Assembly (NCBI GenBank): GCA_026990725.1
Contig: JALXCX010000250.1
Location: 1-18,744, forward strand
DNA length: 18,744 bases
Direction: 5' to 3'
From: Desulfobulbaceae bacterium
GTDB lineage: Bacteria; Desulfobacterota; Desulfobulbia; Desulfobulbales; Desulfobulbaceae
Position numbers and translations under genes: made by a program. This document shows positions 6,560-15,328 of this stretch, in pieces (position 1 is the first letter of the stretch; each line of letters begins with the position of its first letter). Below the pieces are notes generated by a model. That model was given only the letters and a program-made list of their open reading frames with translations, did no database searches and was not told the origin of the DNA.

Positions 6560-7760
6560 GACGGAGCATCCTTCGTTTAATATTGGCCTGTTCGACAAGA
6601 TAATCAAACAGGGGAGCAAAAACATTGCCAAGGAGAATAGCCAGCATGACGCCTTCTGGAAAACCGGGGTTGGCCACCCTGATCAGTATGGCCAGCACAC
6701 CAATCACAAAACCGTATATCCATCGGCCTGTTGTCGTATGCGGGGCTGTTACCGGGTCCGTGGCCATGAAGACCAGACCAAAGGCGAACCCGCCAAGCAC
6801 CAGATGCCAGTGTGGAGGCACGGAGAACATGGGGTTTGAGGCGGAACCGATTGTCAGAAAGAGCAGGGAACAGGCAAGGCCTCCTCCAAGCATGCCGGCC
6901 ATGACCCGCCAGGAGGCAATACCTGTAACCAGCAGGGCGGCTGCCCCGATCAGACAGGCCAGAGTTGAAGTCTCGCCCATGGAACCGGGGATGGTGCCGA
7001 TAAAGGCCTGCCACCAGGGAAAATTAAGTGAGGCCACAGCATGCCCCGGTACTGCCGAGGCAAGTGTTGTTAAGGCCGTTGCGCTGCTCAAACCGTCAAC
7101 CGCTGTCCAGATCTGATCTCCGCTCATCTGGGCCGGGTAGGCAAAAAAGACAAAGGCTCGGGCGGCCAGAGCCGGGTTCATGAAGTTCAGGCCAACCCCG
7201 CCAAAAGCCTCTTTGGCAAAGATAACCCCGAAGCTGATACCAAGGGCCACCTGCCAGAGGGGGATTGTGGGGGGGAGAATAAGGGCAAAGAGGAGACTGG
7301 TCACCAAAAAGGCCTCAGACATCTCGTGACCGCGCACGATGTTAAACACACATTCCCAGAATCCGCCTGCAACAATACTGACCAGATAAACGGGAACAAA
7401 GTAGAGTGCGCCGTGGTACAGGTTGGCTGTCAGGCTTGCCGGGTCACAGCCTGTGGCAGCAAGAAGGCTTCCCCGCCAGCCTGCCGGGCAGGACAGCCCC
7501 ATGGCCTGCAGGGCGGTGTTTGCCTGGTAGCCGGTGTTCCAGATGGCCATGATTACGCAGGGCAGAAGAGCCACAATGACAGAGACCATGATGCGTTTGA
7601 GATCCATGGCATCACGGACATGGGGCGCGGTCGCCGCCCGTGCCCCGCTGCCGAACAGAAAAGAGTCTGTGGCCTCAAAAAGCGGAAACCAGCGGTGCAG
7701 TCGGCCTCCCGGTTCAAAATGAGGAGCGACCCGGTTAAAAATTTTTTCAAGTGGTTTCAT
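6552..7760 (-). CDS. nqrB: Na+-NQR subunit B, covalent-FMN membrane subunit
   Basis: NqrB is the largest membrane subunit. It carries riboflavin and a covalent FMN and provides the Na+ path and part of the quinone site. I chose ATG 7760 (402 residues), giving MKPLEKIFNRVAPHFEPGGRLHRWF, which aligns with the known N-terminal HFEPGG pattern. An in-frame ATG at 7814 would add 18 non-conserved residues, and the ribosome site does not settle it. The flavinylation motif is VDGLSSATAL with acceptor T228. GGVGLNFMNPALAARAF and FMATDPVTAPHTTTGRW are other family landmarks. About ten hydrophobic helices are visible. The gap to nqrA is about 148 nt, wider than the other early junctions. Confidence 0.96.
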   Translation of the reverse strand: MKPLEKIFNRVAPHFEPGGRLHRWFPLFEATDSFLFGSGARAATAPHVRDAMDLKRIMVSVIVALLPCVIMAIWNTGYQANTALQAMGLSCPAGWRGSLLAATGCDPASLTANLYHGALYFVPVYLVSIVAGGFWECVFNIVRGHEMSEAFLVTSLLFALILPPTIPLWQVALGISFGVIFAKEAFGGVGLNFMNPALAARAFVFFAYPAQMSGDQIWTAVDGLSSATALTTLASAVPGHAVASLNFPWWQAFIGTIPGSMGETSTLACLIGAAALLVTGIASWRVMAGMLGGGLACSLLFLTIGSASNPMFSVPPHWHLVLGGFAFGLVFMATDPVTAPHTTTGRWIYGFVIGVLAILIRVANPGFPEGVMLAILLGNVFAPLFDYLVEQANIKRRMLRHG

Positions 7761-7908
7761 CGATCTATTGTTTATCCTGGGGCTCATACCCCCGCCCATT
7801 GGGGCGTAAAACATTTTTGCTGTCCCATCCGCCTGCGACGGGGCAGTTTATTTTTTAGTAGTAGAGTATCTGATTGAATTTGTTTCAGGCATTCTATCAG
7901 TGGATTAC

Positions 7909-9255
7909 TCAACATTCTTGGTCAATACGAGTCAGCATGGCCCGCAGCATGGGGCCAAAATCGTTTTTTCCGGGGCAGACCATTGAACAGAGTGCAAGGT
8001 CTTCCTCCACAAGTTCCAGCACCCCTAGGGCTGCGGCTTTTTCCAGATCATCGGTTGCCAGACTCTTGAGGAGTGAGGTAATGACGAAATCAAGCGGCAT
8101 AACCTCTTCGTATACGCCCAGTGGGAAAATCACCCTTCGTCCGCCCCAGGCTGCCGTGTTCATGGCAAAACTCTTAATATTCATAAAGCTTGAGAAAAAT
8201 AGCCTCTTGGTGGAAAAACGGTCTCGTCCCGGCATCATCCAACTGAAAAGGCCTCGTCCGTCCCCTTCTTCAAGGGCGCAGATCTGGTGGTGATACCGTC
8301 CCAGAAAGCCGTGAGATTGACTGTATTGTCTCCCGTTAAGCACAGAGCCGGAGAGGAGGCGGATGTTTTCGTCTTCAGCCAGATTCAGGCAGAGTTCCTT
8401 AAGGCTTGCTCCTGTCCGGGTTCGCAGCAGTCGCGGATTCTCCATGCTGGGTCCGGCCAGCGAGACGATGCGTTCTGTCATGATGCGGCCGGTTCGGAAA
8501 AGGTGGCCTACGGCTATTACATCAGGGTAGCCGATAAACCAGACGGTTTTTTTCTGGTGCGCAGGATCAAGAAAATGGATATGGGTTGAGGGAAGCCCTG
8601 CCGGGTGTGGTCCGTGGAATTCGGCATCAATAATGCCGCCAATGCTTCGTCCGGGGATATCAGGACTACCGTCAGTACATAAATATGTGGTCGGGGCAAG
8701 TCGCTGGACCATCTTCAGCCCCAATAGAAAGTCCTCTTTGTACTCGGCAATGATTACCGCCGGATCTGCTGCCAGGGGGCGGGTGTCCATGGCGGTAATA
8801 AAAAGAGAGTTTGGAGTGGAGTCTATGGCAGGGATTTTGTCGTATGGGCGGGTTCGCAGGGCTGTCCAGAGACCGGATTTCACCAGCAGGTCCCTGACTA
8901 TTTCTCCCTTGATCCCCTCGGGACCAAAGCCTGAAGGAATGGAAAAGGTTCGTTCTTCAGCTCCTTCAAGGGCAATGATTATGGCCTCGAATTTCCGTTT
9001 GGCACCGCGCTGAATTGAGACAATCTTTCCGGCTCCCGGGGCAGTGAAACGCACACCGGGATTCTTTTTGTCGATGAACAGGCATTGGCCAAGAGCTACA
9101 TGCTCGCCTTCCTGCACAGAAAAGCGAGGTTTGAGATCCACATAATCATCACCCATAAGAGCAATGTGCTTTATAGGCAAAGATTGGGAAATAATCTGTT
9201 TCGGGGCACCTTTCAGCGGAATATCCAGCCCACGTTTTAAGTGAAATACTTTCAT
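7909..9255 (-). CDS. nqrA: Na+-NQR subunit A
   Basis: NqrA is the peripheral cytoplasmic subunit implicated in quinone binding. At 448 residues it matches the family (about 446). Landmarks are MKVFHLKRGLDIPLKGAP at the start, DKKNPGVRFTAPGAGKIV (biotinyl-like fold), SLFITAMDTRPLAADP, TRTGASLKELC, and a C-terminal MVCPGKNDFGPMLR. No membrane segments are seen. The ATG at 9255 lies 1 nt after the apbE stop (TGA-C-ATG), so translation of the two is likely coupled. It is the first structural subunit gene in the operon. Confidence 0.97.
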   Translation of the reverse strand: MKVFHLKRGLDIPLKGAPKQIISQSLPIKHIALMGDDYVDLKPRFSVQEGEHVALGQCLFIDKKNPGVRFTAPGAGKIVSIQRGAKRKFEAIIIALEGAEERTFSIPSGFGPEGIKGEIVRDLLVKSGLWTALRTRPYDKIPAIDSTPNSLFITAMDTRPLAADPAVIIAEYKEDFLLGLKMVQRLAPTTYLCTDGSPDIPGRSIGGIIDAEFHGPHPAGLPSTHIHFLDPAHQKKTVWFIGYPDVIAVGHLFRTGRIMTERIVSLAGPSMENPRLLRTRTGASLKELCLNLAEDENIRLLSGSVLNGRQYSQSHGFLGRYHHQICALEEGDGRGLFSWMMPGRDRFSTKRLFFSSFMNIKSFAMNTAAWGGRRVIFPLGVYEEVMPLDFVITSLLKSLATDDLEKAAALGVLELVEEDLALCSMVCPGKNDFGPMLRAMLTRIDQEC

Positions 9256-9256
9256 G

Positions 9257-10270
9257 TCAGACCGAAAATTTTGAACTCTGGTAATGCTTGAGGTCTTTGT
9301 CGATCAGGTAGCCCTCGCATTGTGGCATGGAGTCTAACAAGGCCAGGGTCTTTTGTGACCCCATGACCATGGCGGCCGTGGCCAGAGCATCGGCCAGAAC
9401 AACTGTTGGCGCGGTAATGGTGGCACTGGCCAACTCCGGTGGAGAGTAGCCGGTCTTTGGGTTAACTATATGATGCCTGCTCAATGATGCATCGTATGCC
9501 TGCATGTAATCCCCGGAAGTGGCGACAGCTCTGTTGCTTGTTTTCAGCACAACCATTTGTTGGGTTCTTTCAGGTCGTGGGTTTTTTATGCCGATACGCC
9601 AGGGGGCATTTCCGGGTTTCCTGCCCGTGACCATCAGGTCGCCTCCTGCTTCCACATACGCTGTCTCAAAGCCGTTTTCCTGCAGTGTCGCCACGCCCTG
9701 GTCGACAATATATCCTTTACCAATACCATCAAGGGTTATACCCATGCCTTTATGCTTCAGCGAGATTGCCGATGGTTGAATGGAGACATTCTGAAAACCA
9801 GTTACGGCAAGAGCCGTCTTGATTTCCTGCCGGGTTGGTTTTCGCCCGCTTTGCTGTAATTTTACCAGCGGGAGAACGGTCACGTCAAATGCCCCATCGG
9901 TTTTGTCGTTGATAAATCCGGCCAGTTTCAGGACATTGACAACTTCACGGTCAGGATGGAAGAGGTTGCCGGTTCGGTTAAGCATTGCTATCTGACTTTG
10001 TTGGTCATGTCTGCTGAGAAGTTTTTCAAGCTCCAGCATACGCCTGATTGTGGCTTCAACAGCATTTTCCAGTTTGCTCTGCTCTGTCCCGTACAATGTC
10101 AGGTTGAGCACAGTGCCCATCATGGGCTGGCTTTTTTTAACAACTTTATAATGTGATCCATTTTTGTGCAGACCCAAGGCCCATCCTGCTCCGGCAGCCC
10201 CGGCCACCGCAACAATCTGCAGAAATTTTCGACGATTTAGATGTGGGTGTTGTCTCGATTCTTTTTTCAT
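9257..10270 (-). CDS. apbE: FAD:protein FMN transferase ApbE, Tat-type signal
   Basis: ApbE attaches FMN from FAD to threonines in the (D/S)GAT-type motifs of NqrB and NqrC, and this placement just upstream of nqrA strongly suggests that job. From ATG 10270 it has 337 residues. A twin-arginine signal (NRRKFLQIVAVAGAAGAG) begins it. No lipobox cysteine is seen, so export through Tat with the flavin pre-bound is a reasonable inference. Motifs: MMGTVLNLTLYG, GAFDVTVLPLV, TLDGIGKGYIVD, EAGGDLMVTG, ATSGDY, HHIVNPKTGY and the Mg-site DALATAAMVMG. A TTG at 10288 would add 6 residues and has GGA nearby, so the exact start is unsettled. Confidence 0.95.
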   Translation of the reverse strand: MKKESRQHPHLNRRKFLQIVAVAGAAGAGWALGLHKNGSHYKVVKKSQPMMGTVLNLTLYGTEQSKLENAVEATIRRMLELEKLLSRHDQQSQIAMLNRTGNLFHPDREVVNVLKLAGFINDKTDGAFDVTVLPLVKLQQSGRKPTRQEIKTALAVTGFQNVSIQPSAISLKHKGMGITLDGIGKGYIVDQGVATLQENGFETAYVEAGGDLMVTGRKPGNAPWRIGIKNPRPERTQQMVVLKTSNRAVATSGDYMQAYDASLSRHHIVNPKTGYSPPELASATITAPTVVLADALATAAMVMGSQKTLALLDSMPQCEGYLIDKDLKHYQSSKFSV

Positions 10271-10291
10271 GATGACATGTTGTTCCAAGGA

Positions 10292-10644
10292 TTATCCGTT
10301 TCTAAGACGGTCATCTGCTTCAGTGATATCGGTATTCTTCCTGCGCCAGCCAATGAGATAACGTCCAGTCGTTTGAAGGTGCTGCCGAAAAAAATAGTAT
10401 CTAGAGGCAAACGTGAAATGTACAAATGTATCCATACTATATTCTATGGCCGGTGAACAAGTTATTTTCGGCCTCGAGGCATAATCTGTGAGCATTGGTT
10501 ACATCTTTTGCCGTTTGGGGCCATTTTGTGGTACTTTCGATGGTTCTGTTTCTCAAGAGGTGAACACAATATGCGGAAAAAGACTCTATCGTTTTGTGGT
10601 ATATGATATCGGGGTTGTGGCTCCGGGGTGAGACCGGCGTAATA
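10292..10644. other. 353-nt spacer upstream of apbE; probable operon promoter region
   Basis: This spacer lies between the sensor gene's stop and apbE and should contain the leader of the apbE-nqr operon on the minus strand. I see no strong canonical promoter, no riboswitch that I recognise and no clear terminator for the sensor gene. A minus-strand ORF of 47 codons (10292-10435, starting MDTFVHFTF) ends 21 nt before the apbE ATG. It has a hydrophilic C-terminal part, no convincing ribosome site and no family that I recognise. It is recorded as possible only. Confidence 0.5.
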
Positions 10645-13518
10645 TCAGGGGGAATCGTCTGAATCTGTTTGATTATTAAGATATTTTGTCATCTCCTGAA
10701 CCGATAATGGTCTGCTGAAATAATAGCCCTGGATTTCATTGCATTTCTGCTGCCTGAGAATAGCGAGCTGTGCTTCATCTTCCACTCCTTCGGCAATAAC
10801 GCCAAGGTTCAGGCCATGGGCCATGGTGATGATAGCCAGCGTCAGGGCCTTGTCTCCGGGGTTATCTACAATGTCGTGGATAAAACTCTGGTCGATTTTG
10901 AGCTGGTCAACCGGGAAATGTTTGAGATAGCTGAGTGAGGAGTAGCCGGTACCAAAGTCATCAATGGAAACACGGGTGCCAAGTTGTTTTAATTGTGTAA
11001 GTAATGAAATGGCGTGTTCAACGTCCTCCATGATGAGGCTCTCTGTTATTTCCAGTTCAAGATATTCGGGTGCCAGCCCGCTTTCGTCCAGAGCTTGGCA
11101 GACATTATTGTATAGATCACCATAAAGAAATTGTTTGGCAGACAGGTTGACAGCTACCCGCAGAGGGGGAAGTCCTTCGTCCTGCCATTTTTTTGCCTGT
11201 CGGCAGACAGTGTTAATAATCCAAGTGCCAATGGGCAAAATCAGGCCGCAGTCTTCAGCAACAGGAATGAAACGGCCTGGAGAAATCGGCCCGGTTTTAC
11301 TCTCGTTCCAGCGGATGAGGGATTCAGCACCGATCAGTCGGCCGTTTTCTGCCAGGACCTGGGGTTGATAATACATTTCAAGTTCACCCCCGGCCAGAGC
11401 CGTACGAAGTTTTTGTTCTATCTTCAAATTATCCTGGATTTTTTTATCCATTGAGCTGGAGAAGAAACGATACAGATCCCGGCTGGATTTTTTGGCATCA
11501 TACATGGCAGTGTCTGCATTTTTAAGCAGCTCTTCCACGTCGTGACCATCTTTTGGATATAAACAAATGCCAATATGACAAGAAATGAATACTTTCTGAC
11601 CGGACATGGAAAAAGGAGGTGCCAGGACGTTTATAATACTGTCGGCAAACAGGGCCGCATCTTTTTGCGTTTTGATGTCGTTGAGCGCTATGACATATTT
11701 ATCTGACCCAAGGTGGGCCAGGATGTCGTGTTCTTCACAGCAGGTTTGTAATCGTTTGGCCACAACCTGCAGCAGTTGATCGCCACCATAATGACCGACC
11801 TGATCGTTGACCTTTTTGAACTGGTCCAGATCAATAAAGAAAATTGCCGTGATCTTTTGCTGTATTTCGTTTGTCTCAAGAACTTCTGTCAGGCTGTCAA
11901 ATAAGAGCGAGCGGTTGGGCAGGCCGGTCAACATGTCATGGGTTGCCTGGTAAACCATCTGTCGGGTCATTTTATACGTTTCTGTAACATCGGTGATTCC
12001 CAGAACAACACCCTGAGATTTACCGGAGCGGGAGCGAAGCAGTCCTGCCGAGGTTTGGACAATATGCTCTCTGTTTTCTCTGTTGACAACAAAGCCATTG
12101 CTTTGCAGGGAGATGATTTTCTCTTCGTGCAGGCAGCGGTCTACAATGGTTGTGAGATCCCGCTTTCGGTCTTCACTGGTAACAGGGAAAATTTCACGCA
12201 GATGGCTGCCCTTTGCCTCTGTAAGGGGAAAACCGGTGAGGGTTTCCGCGACCGGATTCATATATTCTACATTTCCAGTAATATCAGTAGCAATTACCCC
12301 GTCACCAATGGAGCTGAGAATAACCTGTGCCCGTTCTTTTTCTCTGAACAACTGGACAATAGTATCTTCAAGTCTTCTCCATATCCAGAGCGGATAGCTG
12401 AGTGCCACGACAATCAGGATGGCAGATGGGGGCAGCCAGACATTGGCTCCATGAAGTAAAAACAGGCTGGCCAGTAAGGCTATTACCAGAAATTGCAGGG
12501 TTGCAAAAAAGGATTGTATTGCCGTGAGAAAGGGATACAGCAGCATGGGCAGCATGGCAAACAGGGCTGTCAGAAACAGCTGCCAGCCCAGCGGCATACG
12601 GGTAATGAGTGAAGAGTTCAGCAGGCCGCTGAGCAGATTGGCATTGTATTCCACCCCTGGCATGGGGATAGATTCTCCGGAAACCGGGGTGGGCAGGTTG
12701 TCGCCCAGGCCAAGGGCTGTTGCGCCAACGAGGATGAGTTTGTTTTTGACAACGGAAGCCGGAAAACCGGGGTCGAGATAATCGGCCACGGAAAGTGAAG
12801 AAAAATGGCCGGGTGGGCCGGTAAAGGAGACGTATACAGATTCGTTTCCATATTGGGCCCATGTTGTGTTTCCCCGCGGAGCAAGCTTTCGGTTTTGCAG
12901 GTTCAGCATTGCTAGAACAAAAGGTGGAAAGGTTCGCTCTTCGTCGGAAACTGCATGGAGAAGAGCCCGACGGGCAATGCCGTCCGGATCAAGTTCAACA
13001 TTGACGTGACCAAGACCTGCCGAGACCTTTTTAAACATCGGCAGCGGAAGAGTGAGTTTGAGCGGTGCGTCGGGAAAAGATTTTTCGTAAAAAATCGGCA
13101 GAATGACCCGGTTGCTCTTGCTTAATGCCCGGGCAAGAGCAATGTCACCTTGTGGCTCATACTGGTTTTGCTCTGTAAAAAAAACATCATAGCCGATGAC
13201 TTTTGCACCGCCCTGGGTAAGTTTATTAATTAAGGCGGCATGAATGTTTCTTGTCCAGGGCCAGCGGCCATATTTTTTTAAACTGTTTTCATCAATTGCC
13301 AGAATAAGAACATCTTCTGAGGCTGTTTTATAGGACAGGGTTGAGAAGAGGTCATACAGGGTAAGATCCCAGCGTCTGAGTCCGCCTGACAGGGTAAGGA
13401 CAGTTCCCAGTATCACGAGCAGTAAGGTCAACAGGCAACGTGCCAGGACATGGGGGGAAGAAAAAAGTTTCATGGAGTAATAACCAGAGTTTTTAAATTT
13501 TACTATACTAACAGACAT
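10645..13518 (-). CDS. CHASE2-PAS-GGDEF(degenerate)-EAL membrane sensor
   Basis: This is a membrane-bound cyclic-di-GMP signalling protein of 957 residues. Domains in order: an N-terminal helix (about 27-45); a periplasmic CHASE2 sensor (about 50-305, with VLILAIDENSL, GRWPWTR and KLILVGATALGLGD); three helices (about 312-380); PAS (about 395-515, IGDGVIATDITGNVEYMN); GGDEF-type (about 520-685); EAL (about 700-945). The GGDEF signature reads GSDKY (604-608) and the product-inhibition RxxD reads EEHD, so cyclase activity is doubtful. The EAL domain keeps E732 (as ESL), N791, E823, D853-D854 (DDFGTG), K874, E910 and Q930, so phosphodiesterase activity is plausible. The inactive GGDEF may act as a GTP-responsive regulator. 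Start uncertain: M16 (13473) is an alternative, and neither has a clear ribosome site. Confidence 0.93.
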   Translation of the reverse strand: MSVSIVKFKNSGYYSMKLFSSPHVLARCLLTLLLVILGTVLTLSGGLRRWDLTLYDLFSTLSYKTASEDVLILAIDENSLKKYGRWPWTRNIHAALINKLTQGGAKVIGYDVFFTEQNQYEPQGDIALARALSKSNRVILPIFYEKSFPDAPLKLTLPLPMFKKVSAGLGHVNVELDPDGIARRALLHAVSDEERTFPPFVLAMLNLQNRKLAPRGNTTWAQYGNESVYVSFTGPPGHFSSLSVADYLDPGFPASVVKNKLILVGATALGLGDNLPTPVSGESIPMPGVEYNANLLSGLLNSSLITRMPLGWQLFLTALFAMLPMLLYPFLTAIQSFFATLQFLVIALLASLFLLHGANVWLPPSAILIVVALSYPLWIWRRLEDTIVQLFREKERAQVILSSIGDGVIATDITGNVEYMNPVAETLTGFPLTEAKGSHLREIFPVTSEDRKRDLTTIVDRCLHEEKIISLQSNGFVVNRENREHIVQTSAGLLRSRSGKSQGVVLGITDVTETYKMTRQMVYQATHDMLTGLPNRSLLFDSLTEVLETNEIQQKITAIFFIDLDQFKKVNDQVGHYGGDQLLQVVAKRLQTCCEEHDILAHLGSDKYVIALNDIKTQKDAALFADSIINVLAPPFSMSGQKVFISCHIGICLYPKDGHDVEELLKNADTAMYDAKKSSRDLYRFFSSSMDKKIQDNLKIEQKLRTALAGGELEMYYQPQVLAENGRLIGAESLIRWNESKTGPISPGRFIPVAEDCGLILPIGTWIINTVCRQAKKWQDEGLPPLRVAVNLSAKQFLYGDLYNNVCQALDESGLAPEYLELEITESLIMEDVEHAISLLTQLKQLGTRVSIDDFGTGYSSLSYLKHFPVDQLKIDQSFIHDIVDNPGDKALTLAIITMAHGLNLGVIAEGVEDEAQLAILRQQKCNEIQGYYFSRPLSVQEMTKYLNNQTDSDDSP

Positions 13519-13577
13519 GCGGGAGAAGCGGAAGCCAAGAAGATAAAAAAGAAAGAAGTGCCTAAAACTTTTTAGTT

Positions 13578-13625
13578 AGTACCTTTCCCTGAACGCTCTT
13601 TTTGCCCAATCTCTTCGTCAGTCTC
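13578..13625 (+). repeat. Dispersed repeat copy 1, 3' of the glcD-like gene
   Basis: This 48-nt intergenic stretch is related to the one at 15141-15187 in the same orientation. Over 47 ungapped positions 34 are identical, and the core TCTTTTTGCCCAATCTC pairs with TCTTTTCGCTCAATCTC. It also resembles the left arm of the palindrome at 4407-4430 (about 17 of 24 with one gap). No ORF or promoter explains the similarity. Confidence 0.55.
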
Positions 13626-13654
13626 AAGGAATGAAATCTCCATGGGGGGCGTCA

Positions 13655-15040
13655 TCAGGACCTGGATGGCGGAAAAATTTTTCCCGGATTGAGGATGTTG
13701 CCAGGATCAAAAAATTGTTTCAGTCCCTGCATGACCGAGAGGGCTGTCGGGCTGATTTCAAGCGGGAGAAATTTCGCTTTTGTGGTGCCGATACCATGTT
13801 CACCGGAAAGCGTGCCGCCAAGGCTGATGACAAAGGGGAAAAGTCGTTTTTTTGCCTGAAGACCTCTGGCGTATTCCTCTTTATCTGTCTTATCTACCAT
13901 TATATTGACGTGGATATTGCCATCTCCGGCATGACCGAAGGTAAGAATAATCAGGTTGAGTTTTGCAGCAAGGTTTTCTGTAAAGGCGACCAGGTCAGGT
14001 ATTTTTGACCGGGGCACAACGACATCTTCACTTATCTTATGGGGCCTGAGCGAAAGTGTTGCCGGGGATATGGATCGTCTGGCCAGCCACAGTTCTTCGC
14101 TTTCCTGTGCGTCTGCCGCCTGCCGGAGGGAACAGGAGGAATTTTGCTGAACAAAGGCCGTGAATTTTTTTGACAGATGTGTCACTTCCTGACGGCTGCC
14201 GTCAAATTCTATGAGCAACAGGGCCTGTGTGCTGTCTGCAGGTGGAGAAGTCAGCTTGTTACGTACGACATGGACAGCAGTTTTGTCCATGTATTCAAGG
14301 GTACTGGGCAGCAGGCCCGCCGCCATGATTTTTGAGACCAGACCGGTTGCTTGAGCAAGAGATTTAAAACTAAGAAGAAACGTCGTTTTTTCTTCAGGCA
14401 GAGGGAGCAGTCGGAGGATAAGTCGTGTAAAAAGAGCAAGCGTTCCCTCTGAGCCGATAAACAGGTGGGTCAGGTCGTAGCCTACAACACCTTTTTCCGT
14501 ACGCACGCCGGTCTGCATGATTCTTCCATCGGGAAGAACCACCTCAAGACCAATAATATAATCCCGTGTGACACCGTATTTAACCGCACTGGGGCCGCCG
14601 GCACATTCTGCCGCATTGCCTCCCAGCGAACAGAATTTCAAGCTTGCCGGGTCGGGCGGGTACATGAGCTGGAATTTTTTTAACTCATTTTGCAGCTCAC
14701 CCGTTATGACACCGGGCTCGACCACCGCAATCATGTTGTCGGGATCAATCTCAATAATCCGGTTCATACGGGTAAACACGATGACCAGACCTCCGTGGAC
14801 GGGGAGAGCTCCACCGGTCATACCGCTTCCGGCCCCGCGGGGGATGACTGGAAAGCCGTATCTGTTGGCAAGCTTGAGGAGGCTGGCAACTTGCTTTGTT
14901 GAATCTGGCAGGGCCACGGCATCTGGCATATAGATTTGGCCGGTGCCGTCAAAACTGTAACAGGCCAGCTCTTCCGGGGCTGTAAGCAGGTAATCTTTGC
15001 CCACGCATTGCTGAAGATTTCTAATAATCTCATCCTTCAT
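13655..15040 (-). CDS. FAD-linked oxidase, GlcD / D-lactate dehydrogenase-type
   Basis: This is a soluble flavoprotein of 461 residues in the vanillyl-alcohol-oxidase/PCMH family, of the type that oxidises 2-hydroxy acids such as glycolate or D-lactate. The FAD-binding motif PRGAGSGMTGG is at 67-77. PPDPASLKFCSLGGNAAECAGG and FIGSEGTLALFT follow. The C-terminal substrate domain has FGHAGDGN (368-375), SGEHGIG (412-418) and NPGKIFP (451-457). No partner gene (GlcE, GlcF or a lactate-utilisation Fe-S protein) is in the window, so the electron acceptor and exact substrate are unknown. It is divergent from ddl across 288 nt and is flanked by two related direct repeats. Confidence 0.9.
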   Translation of the reverse strand: MKDEIIRNLQQCVGKDYLLTAPEELACYSFDGTGQIYMPDAVALPDSTKQVASLLKLANRYGFPVIPRGAGSGMTGGALPVHGGLVIVFTRMNRIIEIDPDNMIAVVEPGVITGELQNELKKFQLMYPPDPASLKFCSLGGNAAECAGGPSAVKYGVTRDYIIGLEVVLPDGRIMQTGVRTEKGVVGYDLTHLFIGSEGTLALFTRLILRLLPLPEEKTTFLLSFKSLAQATGLVSKIMAAGLLPSTLEYMDKTAVHVVRNKLTSPPADSTQALLLIEFDGSRQEVTHLSKKFTAFVQQNSSCSLRQAADAQESEELWLARRSISPATLSLRPHKISEDVVVPRSKIPDLVAFTENLAAKLNLIILTFGHAGDGNIHVNIMVDKTDKEEYARGLQAKKRLFPFVISLGGTLSGEHGIGTTKAKFLPLEISPTALSVMQGLKQFFDPGNILNPGKIFPPSRS

Positions 15041-15140
15041 GAAAACACACTACTCCAGTTAACAGGTTTCTGACCAGTTTTTTTAGCGGAAATCTGTTGA
15101 AGTTTGTTACAATATATCATTAGATCTTGAGACGTTAACC

Positions 15141-15187
15141 AGTGCCTGTCCAGAAATGGTCTTTTCGCTCAATCTCATTGTCATGCT
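15141..15187 (+). repeat. Dispersed repeat copy 2, 5' of the glcD-like gene
   Basis: This is a direct-repeat partner of 13578-13625 (34 of 47 identical, no gaps). It starts AGTGCCTGTCCAGAAATGG and runs into TCTTTTCGCTCAATCTC. It sits in the 288-nt spacer between the divergent glcD-like and ddl genes. Nothing else clear is seen in that spacer apart from AT-rich sequence near 15100-15125 that could host promoter elements. Confidence 0.55.
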
Positions 15188-15328
15188 TTTAAAATAATGC
15201 TCGGAAAAACGATCATGTGCAATCGCCTTTTTTTCGTATTTCCCGGTGTCAGTGCAGACCTGATCTTGCCCGAAAAATATCATTTATGAACAGGTACTCC
15301 CAACGCATAATGAAGAAGGAGAAGAGCT

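Noticed and set aside
7326..7877. 183-codon plus-strand ORF opposite nqrB and the nqrA-nqrB gap
   Set aside because: Antisense to conserved nqrB sequence, with no family features.
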